DNA from: Cladorhizidae sp. MBARI D1340-BT2
Lineage: Eukaryota > Porifera > Demospongiae > Poecilosclerida > Cladorhizidae
DNA: 64,000 bases
Direction: 5' to 3'
NCBI GenBank assembly: GCA_028752905.1
Contig: JAQNBH010000006.1
Location: 27,260,448-27,324,447, forward strand
Part shown: one piece after another, positions 32,392 through 42,332 of the stretch
Position numbering within the stretch: position 1 is the first letter of the stretch
Layout: every line of letters starts with the position of its first letter
The notes under the pieces: model-generated
Seen by the model: only the letters and a program-made list of their open reading frames with translations
Told to the model about the DNA's origin: nothing
Database searches by the model: none
Program-made: the position numbers and the translations under genes

Positions 32392-33455
32392 ATCAACTGA
32401 ATACATGTGTTCATGAAACCATGAAGTGTACTCCATACGAATTGGGATACGGACAACCACCACGTAGCGGTGTATTTCCAGGTACTAATCTAGGGTCAGT
32501 AATGGAGGAAGATATCGCAGACTTGATCAATGAAACTGAGCCTATGGAACATGTATCAGCAGACAAAAGTTCTACTCCTCTACCTTGTTCAGATGATCCA
32601 AGCTCTGCTGAACACTCCTCACCATCTGTCCCTCACTGTAGTGAACCTCATTGCACAGAGATTGATATCAGAAATAAGCAAAGTAAAACAATTTTAGACC
32701 TTTTAATATTTCTAATCCAGGGTCAGTATAATGGAGAGTAAAACAATTTTAGACATTCTATTTTAATACCAAATAAACATTGCACAGAGCTTTCCTTGTG
32801 TTGAGACTTGAGAGTGAAAACACAAGTAAATTACTTTTAGCAATCCCATTATATAACATTTTGATGATGTAATAAACATTTTATTAAAAATATTTCTTGA
32901 GGTACTCCATTGGCAACAAGCCAAAAGCATAGCAAACGAAGGAAGGAACCTGATAGAAACTATCGATTGAATGCTGAAAGAATGGCGAAACAATACAGTA
33001 AACGGAAACGCCATGCTGTTGAATCATTTGCTGTTGGGGATTTAGTCAGCATTCAAATCCCACGAATCGACAGAGCATCAACTGATTTTCGACGGATACC
33101 ATGTGTAATAGTTGTTGTCTCTGGTACCAAGAGACCTGTGTATCGCCTACGTTGTCAATATGGGGTATTGAAAAACTGTGCTTATGATGGACAACTTGAG
33201 CGGTATTCTGGCAAAGTCGAGCTTTCACCAAATGACTGGAAAATGGAATCCTTTTTGTCTCTACGAGAAACTGCACTGCTCTTTAACCCTAAGAATGCCT
33301 ATTATGGTAACTCATGTGGTTGCAAAGGTGGATGCAAAAACTCTCATTGCTCTTGTAAGAAAGCCAGAAAGTTGTGCACCAAAAGATGTCATACTGGATT
33401 ACCTTGCTTTAACAGTGACAAGAAAGGATTCCATGATGGTGTTGTTTGTGGGTAG
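32392..33455 (+). pseudogene. Post-core linker and Cys-rich CXC-like module
   Basis: A segment from 32392 reads NTCVHETMKCTPYELGYGQP followed by a Ser/Pro-rich acidic linker, to a donor near 32682. From about 32905 the frame continues with a basic stretch (AKQYSKRKRHAVESFAVGDL), a small beta-rich region, then CGCKGGCKNSHCSCKKARK and CTKRCHTGLPCFN, a cysteine-dense module like the CXC/tesmin type, ending at a stop at 33453-33455. In this family the module probably helps DNA binding. That is inference. Confidence 0.6.
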
Positions 33456-33640
33456 TGCCATCACCAGAGCTACTGGCTTACCTGTGGAAAAAAAGTTGTC
33501 GATGATGTCAAACTTGTAGGTAGTTCTGTAAGTGGCCTGATAGTAGTGTTGTGGGTGGTACTGTCAGTAGAGCTACTAAAGACCAAAAAAATGTCGATGA
33601 TGTTGAACTTCTAGATAGTTCTGTCAGTGATGATAGAAAG
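33446..33640 (+). repeat. Internal direct duplication of about 100 bp
   Basis: GTAGTGCCATCACCAGAGCT at 33452 and GTGGTACTGTCAGTAGAGCT at 33553 begin two related copies. Both contain AAAAAAATGTCGATGATGT-like or AAAAAAAGTTGTCGATGATG sequence and GATAGTTCTG / GGTAGTTCTG. It separates the Cys-rich frame from the protease frame. Confidence 0.5.
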
Positions 33641-34441
33641 CCTGGACTAGTTATTGTTGATCACTACCCTGATATACCAGTCCCACCAATGTGGATCCCA
33701 GACCTAGTGTTGTATAAAGAAGATCGTGACATGATTCTTAATGGAAACTGGTTAGTGGATTCCCATATGTATGCTTCTCAGAAACTTCTCAAAAAAGTAC
33801 TTCTCTCCATCAATGGATTGCAAGATACTACTGTGGTCTCTAATCTTAGCACTGACGTTATTCAGAGTCATGCAGTCTAGATTTTGAACAGTCAAAACAA
33901 CCACTGGATCTGCATTGAGCTGAGCAAGGAAGATAATAGTGAAATTAAGGTATATGATAGTCTTTACAATCGTTTGCCTCAATCAACTTCTGAACAGATA
34001 GCTGCACTTGTATTTTCAAGGAATAAAACGATCACAGCAAGGTTTATGAACATTCAGCAGCAGACCAATGGTAATGACTGTGGAGTTTTTGCTATTGCTT
34101 GTGCAGTAGCCCTCTGTTATGGTGAAGATCCAGCCAAGGATATCTCCAAAATGAGATGTCACCTCGTAAATTGTTTCGAGTCACGTAAAATGCTACCTTT
34201 TCCTGGTAAAACTGTTACAAACCTCTCTCCGGCAATCGAACCATTTCAAACAATCGAACTGTACTGCGTCTGCCGAATGCCATGGATCAAAAGTAGGATG
34301 GCAGAATGTTCAAAATGTGGGGAGTGGTACCATGACAAGTGCATCAAGATTCCCAGAGTTGTATTTCGATCAGAAGATATGGATTGGACACCCACAATAC
34401 AAATCTCAGGTTTTAATTGCCCATGGGCTTGCAGTATATAA
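33551..34441 (+). pseudogene. Ulp1-type cysteine protease with PHD finger, TAG at 33878
   Basis: The frame reads YPDIPVPPMWIPDLVLYKED, WLVDSHMYASQKLLKK, then a TAG at 33878-33880. It continues NNHWICIELS (catalytic His), IKVYDSLYNR (Asp) and QQTNGNDCGVFAIA (oxyanion Gln and catalytic Cys). Next comes YCVCRMPW...CSKCGEWYHDKC, a PHD-type zinc finger ending near NCPWACSI. C48/Ulp1 proteases cleave SUMO-like modifiers. In transposons they may act on host or self proteins. Except for the single TAG, the protease catalytic set is complete. The PHD lacks a clear final C-x2-C pair. Confidence 0.75.
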
Positions 34442-34445
34442 TTAC

Positions 34446-34860
34446 AGTAATGTAAATTGTTTGAACATATATGTAAGCTTTAAGCACGATTCTCTAAGAT
34501 ATAATTTTATGCAAATCTTTTTATGAATGCTAAAAATAATTTTTTACCCCAGTTCCAAATGAATAGCATACTCACATGGAAAATGAACAGACAGGTCAAT
34601 AGGCAACATATAAAAAAGACGTTAGTCATAATTATGCACTTGAAACAAGTCTTTCCTCAGATATTACTTATGAAAAGCAGCATAATGGGCCGTCCCCATT
34701 GATCATGACTCTTCAAAATTGAATGATGATACATACTTAATAATCTGCCTACCAAGTTTTGCAATGATCCTCCGAGACAGTCATACATACAAATGCACAA
34801 ACAGACATGAGCAGAAACAAAATCCTGCCATGCACGCTTGTGGCCATCACCTCCCACATA
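34446..34860. other. No gene recognised
   Basis: AT-rich sequence after the integrase element. No terminal repeat matching 29967 was found here. Confidence 0.4.
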
Positions 34861-34866
34861 TCCATG

Positions 34867-35300
34867 TTATGCACATACAGAAATAAATGTCTGGACACCA
34901 TGCCATATATAGTATGATTGCTTACCATATCTTGATTCATAGTGAATCAAGTCCTTCTTCAGATCAGTGATAGTGTGAGAGTTCTCCGAAACTTGCTCCT
35001 TCAGATCAACGACATTTTGAGAGCTCTCTGAAAGTTCTTCCTTCAGATCAGTGACACTTTGAGAGCTATCTAAAAGTTGCTTCTTCAGATCAACGATACT
35101 TTGAGAGTTCTTTGAAAGTTGCTCTTTCAGATCAATGAACACTTTGAGAGCTCTCTGAAAGTTCTTCCTTCAGATCAATGACACTTTGAGAGCTCTCTGA
35201 AAGTTCATCCTTCAGATCAACGACACTTTGAGAGCTCTCTGAAAGTTGCTTCTATCAAGGACTCTTTGAGAGCTCTCCAACTCCACTATTGAAAAACTCA
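34867..35300 (-). pseudogene. Coiled-coil repeat exon, 42-bp units
   Basis: The minus strand encodes DLKEELSESSQSV-type units of 14 residues, about seven times, ending in DLKKDLIHYESRYGK. The spacing of Leu and Val fits a two-stranded coiled coil. An extra base at about 35130 and a deletion near 35255 move the upstream units out of frame, so the array is at least partly broken or the exon starts further in. The repeat GAGCTCTCAAAGTGTC is highly uniform, which argues for recent expansion. Function unknown. Such rods are often structural or scaffold segments. Confidence 0.5.
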
Positions 35301-35338
35301 GATTAAACTGGTTCTTTGATCATCAGTATGAAGCTCAC

Positions 35339-35390
35339 CTTCGAGTCGCTTTCGGTTTTCAGTAGCACGGTCACGTTTACGTTGCTCTGC
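35339..35390 (-). CDS. Small helical exon upstream of the coiled-coil repeats
   Basis: 52 nt, acceptor GATATAG, donor GAAG|GTGAGC, reading AEQRKRDRATENRKRLE. Charged and helical, in keeping with the coiled-coil exon that follows on the same strand. Probably part of the same gene. Confidence 0.4.
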
Positions 35391-36006
35391 CTATATCAAG
35401 TCCTATCACGAAAAGTGTGTCTTTTGGTTATTGTATACATCTATAATCAGTGAGTTGACAGTTACATCATAAAAAATATGCATACACTCTGCATACATGT
35501 TGTTAAATGGAGCTGCTTACTATCAGTGACTGCTGGAAAAGAAGTACTTAATTATAAAAACTAATTGTAATACAAGTGAAGAGTTAAAGAAATACTTAAG
35601 GGAGAGGAGCACCAGAAATAGATATCGTAAAAAAAGGTATTAGGTTGTACAGTTCATGAAATTATTTCTCTCTAACTGTTTTATCTTTTACATCCTGTTC
35701 TGCATACTGAGTTAATTTTTCCATCCTTGGTAAGTCATCTACAGATCGTTCTAGATTTTGGGATCCTTTAGCTATAGTAGAGTAATTTCTTCGCAGTTGC
35801 ATTTGTGATGGTTAGGCATTTGTAAAAGCAAGCTGTTCACACACAAAAATAAGCTGGTTCCTACATATTTGGAGCTGGTTAGGGACCTGCTGTCCACACT
35901 GGCATAAGAATTGTTCCCTGGTAAGCCACAATAGTGGACTCACACATGTTTGTTCATATGCCAATCAGGCGCTACTGTTTTTGCTGTCTTGAATATGTCA
36001 GGAGAG

Positions 36007-36048
36007 AACAGAGGGCTAGGGCTAGGGCTAGGGCTAGGGCTAGGGCCA
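36007..36048. repeat. (GGGCTA)n
   Basis: Five near-perfect GGGCTA units. The same word occurs at 47585-47612 and, degenerate, at 17.5 kb. Confidence 0.8.
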
Positions 36049-36162
36049 GTAAAGTTGAGCAGTAGCATCTGGATAAGCTGATGAGATGCCAGGAGGTAGC
36101 ATATACATAGCCAAGTATACTGCTGAGACCATAGCTTTTTATGCTAGAATTGTTTGTTACAC

Positions 36163-36345
36163 AGACTTTCTCGACAATCAACTTAAATTTACCCACTCAA
36201 CATTCTGACAAATGCTCTAGCCTTCATCAGGAACAATGAGATGCTAAGACTCATACGAATCTTAGCATCTTATTATTCCTGATTGAGGTTAGAAGGAATT
36301 TCAAATGAGCAAATTTAAGTTAATAATCTAGAAAGTTATATCTAC
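36163..36345. mobile_element. Small foldback element
   Basis: An imperfect palindrome: CAACTTAAATTT / AACTTAAATTTG on the outer arms, and a core 36227-36282 in which TCAGGAACAATGAGATGCTA pairs with TAGCATCTTATTATTCCTGA around a short loop. No coding. Structure and size suggest a MITE or foldback. Confidence 0.5.
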
Positions 36346-36429
36346 AATGTCGACTGAGAATACTTTGAAAGCTACAATAGTTTTCGATTTAATTGATCAT
36401 ACATTGATATCTATACTGAATGGAATTTG

Positions 36430-38330
36430 AATTAGTTCTGAGACCATCCCAGTTGCAAGATATGGTCCTCCTCACTTCCCTCTATGTAACCAGTTATTTT
36501 GTAAATTAATGTCACAGTTGACATTTCACTGTAAACCTTATCGTCTCTCATCACATGAAAAAGGGGAGAGTTTGAGAGAAGCATTTTTGGTGAACAACAA
36601 TACACAAATTCCAAAATGAATGTTTGTAAATATTGTTGACCAATGCTGAGGAGAGTTGTCTAGAAACAAATCTCACCAATGATGAACTTTCATACAGCAA
36701 GTTAATATATAAATAAAACATGGATGAACACAATGTAATAGTACAAAATACTACGAGTAATATCTATATCTCTATGGATAATCAATTGGCTCTTTATGTG
36801 CATCTCCACTCTCTGCAGGAAAGCATTAAACTGCTCCAGGAAAGTCATAGCTCGGCAACGATTATAGCTATCAAGCAAGGTAGACTCAGAATTGACCTCT
36901 CTTTACAATGCTTTCACTGCTCTAAGATCTCAACTTAGCTTGGATGTATGCATGGATTTCTTTTCCTTGATATTAACTGCTTTCACCTTCAGAATTATGC
37001 ATTGCATGTCCTGAAGCTCGATCACAATCTTTCAAGCCTTGTTGACCAATTCTCCACTGTTGTTGGATGTCACTGTTATGCCAGCTCTAAACTCTGGTTG
37101 ATTTGCCTCTCATGTTTTATTTCACCAAAAGTTGTTTAGTATACATGTCGTTAACATCCATATGGTCGATTATGAAGTGCCGCTCTTGAAATAAATATCA
37201 GCTTATGAGCATGTGTAATAAGCTTCAACATTAGGGTAATGTGTTTCACAGAACATTGCAGCAGGAGTTTTACTAGCATAACCAGGCCTGTTTATAGCTG
37301 CAAATATCTGTAGCTGTCCACAATTTCCTAACGAGTATCTTGCTGCTCTTACGTTAGTTAGCTTCCAAACATCATAACCACAATGGAGAAACCCTTAAGG
37401 CATGGTCAGATATGTTGAATATGTGCACAGCAATACAGGATATTTTTTGGGGGTAATTTTATTCCCAAGAGCACATCCTCGCTCTATACCATATGGCAAG
37501 TGAGGTGATGAGAATGTAGAGCAAATATTTAACTATTGTGGCTATACTACTTTAAATTTATTCTAGTGCATGCAAACCCAAATACTTCAGAGTCAGGGCA
37601 ACTCAAGACTTCTCAAGTTTGAGGCATCTTGTGGGAAAGTCTAAAACTTCCATTTGGTTCTCGTCTCACAAATGCCCAGACATAAGAAAAGATCTAACTT
37701 TTTTGCGTGAGAACCATCACAGAAAGTAACATTAATAATCTCCTGCAAATTATGAATTTTGCGTCAAAATTATTCTTCTACCAGCCTTCTTTGGGTCCAT
37801 GCAGCAACTTCCACTCTCTGCAATGTTTACTAACATAACACTTATTAGCTTTCTCTGTCACCAATCATGTCGCTGCCCATATCCATGGCAACCAATCATA
37901 GACCTAGGATTGCCTCATGTGTATGCTTAGGTATACGACCAAACAAACCAAAGTTTGGTGACAATATCATTAAACTTGCTCTGCAACCTGAGTTCTCCAC
38001 AACTTTTGGGCTTACGACGGATTTTTCTCTATGGTAATGTTGATGACTGATATTAGACTGCTGCTATGAAGTAACATGCTTTGCACTTCAATAGGTCAAC
38101 ATCCCTAGTCCAATGTGGAGGGATGTCATATAGCATTCACTAGTCCGGCATGTTCTAGTCTAAGCAGAGAGTATGGCCAGACCTATTCAAAAGACAAAAA
38201 GAGTTTTCCTTAATATCAATGTTGAGCTCAAGATCTGTGATATTATGAAGAACTGGATAAATTTAGCTTGAGTGGCAGTGGAATGCAGTATAGGAGAGTG
38301 GATTGCCAATGATTTTATGTGGAGCTAAAA
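36430..38330. other. No gene recognised
   Basis: AT-rich to about 37.4 kb, then more balanced composition. From 37.4 kb onward some of the sequence may belong to the DIRS-like relic that becomes recognisable at 38.34 kb, but I could not support any motif before that point. Confidence 0.35.
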
Positions 38331-38339
38331 ATAGCTGAA

Positions 38340-39965
38340 GGTCTTCCACACTGCAGTTCAGTTATCGATGATTTTCAATTATTAGAACTCCATTTGTTGG
38401 AATAATTGGGCGGCTACAATACGTATGCAGCTTAATAAAATCAGGCAGATCATTCCTGAGAAGAAACTGACCTGCCAGCATTAGCTAGAGAGCTCCATTA
38501 TAGCACCAGGATCAGAATGAGTTTCTGTCAGCTTTTATGGTGGGCCTGCATTGTCCAAGCATAGAATAGGGGGAGGATTGGTGTTGGGAAGTGATCTTAA
38601 TTCCAATGCCCCACGATGATGGGGATGTGGAATATTCTTGTCATGAGGGCAATGGTATTAAGATAAACTACCACAAGCATAGAAAATCCCTCACATCATG
38701 GTGAAGGAACTGTTTCCATTAGTGATTGGGCAAGCTTTATGGGAAAAAATAGTGGTGGGCATAAGCAGCTAAATACTGGTGTAGCAGTGTTGTATTGGTG
38801 GCCATCCTGATATTAGGTGGTAGAAAGGTTGTCAATGTGATGAACCTCATGAAAAGCCTGTTCTTCTTTTGCTCTAATATAATCTGCTAATTATAAGCCA
38901 GCACATCCCTGGGAGAGAGAATAGAGCAGTGGATAATCTGTCCCAAAATGATGTAACATATTTCTGTGCCCGGTCCCTTCAGCCATCAGAGAACCTGATG
39001 TCATCTCACAAGAACTGTAAGTAACTCTAGTATCTAGCTGGCCGAACTGGGCTAAAGAGAGGTGAAGAAACTTATTGATTAGGAATGGCCAAGGTCACAT
39101 ACTGCAGTAGTCCGTAAAAATACCAGGAATTTTATATTGCAGGGGGGCTTCAGGCAGTTCAGCAACAGAGACGGGGTGCCGTGCAGCTTCATGTCATAGA
39201 TTGCTGGGTCAGGGTTAAACCATCATATCATCAAGTATACTTGTCATAAATCTGATTTCTCTACATCGCTGATGGCAAGAAAGACCACTTGGAGCTTGCC
39301 CATCAACATCTACAATACAGTCTGCAGGGAATCAAATGGTTGGAAGCATACCAAGGTTGGGAGAAATGACAGAAATTGCTCCTGATATTCTTATAAAGCT
39401 GAAAGGAGGTGGGGGGCCCACTCATACCATTGTACATCACACATTGGGATGCATGCTGCTTTAATCTCTGTTGCTTTCCAAGATCAGGAGAAATGAAATG
39501 ACAGTCTATCAGAAGCCTCTATGAACCAAAATGCCACTTGTCTTGCTCAACTATTGCAGTGGGGCATCCGTCCTGCCAGGACATCTTAAGAATGACTATT
39601 ACAGTCGAAGATAGACTATTTTCATCACGGAATCCAGCTCTTCATCGGGAAGAAAAAGTCAGATATCTGTCCAGTCAGGACTCTGCTTAACCTCTGGGTA
39701 AAAAAGGCCCACTCTCTGTGTTTCGAGACAGCACATATCTGACAATTCAATGGTTAGTGGTTGCATGACGGTCCCCATCCAAGGCCGGGTTAGATGCATC
39801 TGGGTACTGTAGACCCAAATGCATTCAACGTATTGGGATCTACACTACAGTTCGGATAAGGGAAAACTTTGGATATATGAAAAGCAAGCAAGTCATTATA
39901 AACTTGACTCGGGTGTTTGAATAATTGCTAATATCATTAGCGATTTTAGTCTGCAGGGCCATGGA
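38340..39965 (+). pseudogene. DIRS-like retroelement relic (RT end, RNase H, tyrosine recombinase)
   Basis: Highly decayed, but family motifs appear in order. At about 38400 IIGRLQYVCSLIKSGRSFLRR marks the RT/RNase H connection. At 38700 VKELFPLVIGQALW, at 38800 VAILILGGRKVVNVMNLMKS, and at 38905 HIPGRENRAVDNLSQND cover RNase H. At about 39610 SKIDYFHHGIQLFIGKKKSD followed by ICPVRTLL matches the tyrosine-recombinase domain of DIRS-type elements, which insert through recombinase rather than integrase. Stops and shifts interrupt every segment. Neither the split direct repeats nor the inverted terminal repeats of DIRS elements were found. Confidence 0.6.
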
Positions 39966-40130
39966 ATGTGAGCAGCTTACTTCCTGAAGGAGAAGCAGCT
40001 ATATCCTCAGTAGCAGCCATGCTGTCTTATACACATATTCATTCATTTACAGTATTTTTGTGTATATTTTATACGAGCAATTGTTGTTGATTACTACATC
40101 CTGTACAATAACACTATTTACTAAAATGAG

Positions 40131-40736
40131 ATGCAAGATTTCTTTGCTTCATGCCTCTTTGTGCATGCCAGATGTCTCACTACTTTAACAACCACCAGTG
40201 CTGTCTCGGAGGATTCAGAATTGCCTGCAACACTTGGTGGTCTATCTCATCACGCCAGTTTGCCTCTAGCAAATGGTGTGCTTCTGATACTCCTTCATGT
40301 AACTTTTCATGGAATTCCACTGAGACTGGATGCCTTGTCCCCTTTTCTGAATGAAATAGAAATATAGAGTGCTTCCAATCTGGTCGTCTTTAGCAAGGCT
40401 CATGACATGACTTGAACTCTCCACTGACTATAAATGGTGCTGCTAACTGTCGAAGTTTGGTTTCATTGTTCATGATCTCGGTTATCGTTGCATTTCTACT
40501 GCCATACTCTTGTGAGAGTCTCAATTGGTTCCTTAAAATATCTTGCCAAGTACAGCCAACTAAGACTCATTAGATAAAACTGTGCTCTTCCTTTTTCAGG
40601 CTTAGCGAACTGATTTGACTTTCACCTGCAAATCTCTAGACCTCCCTAATGAAATCTCCCATTGATGATCATTACCATGCAACTGAGTTTGAATAATCCG
40701 ACGTTCTGATACGTGAAAGTCTACTGTGCCACAGCT
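40131..40736 (-). pseudogene. Unassigned coding relic in several frames
   Basis: The minus strand from 40736 reads GTVDFHVSERRIIQTQLHGN and DHQWEISLGRSRDLQVKVKS before a stop. From about 40530 another frame reads LRNQLRLSQEYGSRNATITE and IMNNETKLRQLAAPFIVSGE, and from about 40340 FHEKLHEGVSEAHHLLEANW. Three adjacent open stretches of sensible composition suggest a decayed protein gene, probably of an element. I cannot name the family. The plus-strand frames in the same place are their shadows. Confidence 0.35.
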
Positions 40737-40915
40737 TCAGCATAGGGGCAGCCACAAGTCACAAAGAAGAGCATGGAAGATTCAGTGATCTAGAAACCTG
40801 GAGTTTGCAGGAGCTTGGCATACATAGAGAACATTTATACCCTAAGAGAACAGCTAGCCAGTTACTCCAGGTTGCCAGTGTCATAAAGTACCGTAATTAC
40901 ATTTCAATATGAACT

Positions 40916-41500
40916 ATGGGTACAATAGCTAATGATGGGGAATGGTGTGCAACAGTGATTGGTGGAAAGGAATGGAGGCAATATGTTGCTTTACTGGTTG
41001 GGCCAGATGCTGGGCCTCACAGCACCTCTAACTGTATTAGCACTTTGTTAATGAGGGGTTTGGTTTCTGATCCATCAGCCTGGCAAGTCCTACATGGCCC
41101 TGGCAGTTGAGGCACTAGCAAGAGGTAGGTAGAGTTATAACATCAAGAAAGAACACAAGTATTTACAGATATATTCGGTTGATATGTTCTTTTTAGTCAT
41201 AACTTTCCTAATATTGCCCATTGGCATCCTTAATAACTCTTAGAATGCGAAGGGAGTTACCCAGGTAATTTCCCCTGCACGCGGACACTGTTTATTGGAA
41301 TCACCTGTTTTTTAAAATTACCTGATGTTTTTATTATAATTTTTTTTTGTTGTCTGTGGCTCGTTGAGGTGAGTGTTCATTGATATTCAGACTATCTCCT
41401 CACTTTCTACCTAACACGAGGCTAGAAGAATCTTTAGAGATTACAAGACAAGTGAAGCTAGACTCCAAGTAAGATTATTATGTGGATGAGCTAACAACCA
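40916..41500. other. No gene recognised
   Basis: A 64-codon plus-strand frame at 40916-41110 has no motif. Confidence 0.35.
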
Positions 41501-41529
41501 GTTTGTTACATAGTGTGCTCGAAGTTAGT

Positions 41530-42200
41530 TTTAGCTAGATCATTTTTATAGCTAGCTAGCTAGTTGTATATAGGCTTTTTAGGTAGCGCTCAATGTAGCT
41601 AGCTGTAGGTCATCTTATAGCTAGCGCTCGAAATAGACAGTTGTAGATCATATTTATATAGCTTAGCTAATTAGTAAAGTAAATAATTGTAGGTCATCTT
41701 TGGATAGCAAAGTTTCTAGCTCTCGAGGTATAGTAGTTTAGGCCATCTTTATATCTAACTAGCGCTTGAAGTGTATAGGCAGTTTTAGCTGATCTTTATA
41801 GCTAGCAAATTAGAAGTTGGCAGTTTTAGATTATCATTATAGCTAAGCTAGCGCTTTAAGTGTCTAGGCAGTTTTAGCTGATCTTTAAATAGCTAGCAAA
41901 TTAGCTAGCGCTTGAAGTTGGATTTAGATGATCATTATAGCTAGCAAATTAGCTAGTGCTTGAACTGTACAAGCAGTTTTTGCTGATCTTTATAGCTAGC
42001 AAATGAGCTAGCGCTTGAAGTTGGCAGTTTTAGATGATCATTATAGCTAGTGATTGAAGTTGGTAGTTTTAGATGATCATTATAGCTAGCAAATTAGCTA
42101 GCGCTTGAAGAAGGCAGTTGTAGCTGATATATATATAGCCAGCAATAGCTAGCGCTGGAGGTAGCTAGTAGACTGCCAAGCAAACCATGGTATTCTATAG
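41530..42200. repeat. TAGC-rich minisatellite of about 50-60 bp units
   Basis: Repeats of TAGCTAGCAAATTAGCTAGC, GCTTGAAGTTGGCAGTTTTA and GATGATCATTATAGC, roughly ten units with internal deletions. Such TAGC-rich arrays are characteristic of the surrounding genome as a whole. Confidence 0.8.
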
Positions 42201-42332
42201 CCAGTGCTAGTATATATTTCAGCTCAGCTAGCTTTGGGATGATCTAGCAACAATGCATTTATATTACATCTCCACTATAAATATTATTCATAGTCATAGT
42301 TGTTTGCATACATAGGATTGGTAAAAGTTGTG

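Larger units (their letters stand above)
29967..34445 (+). mobile_element. Ginger/KRBA2-like integrase element, copy 1
   Basis: Begins with TGTTATCCGCG, exactly where the homology between blocks 1 and 2 stops. TGTNR is the reported start of Ginger-type ends. Exons with GT-AG borders then encode, in order, a KRBA2-like N-terminal part, the integrase zinc-binding region, a DDE core, a linker with a Cys-rich CXC-like module, a Ulp1-type protease and a PHD finger. I could not find the matching right end, so its right limit is set at the last stop. Several stops and shifts show it is inactive. Confidence 0.65.
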
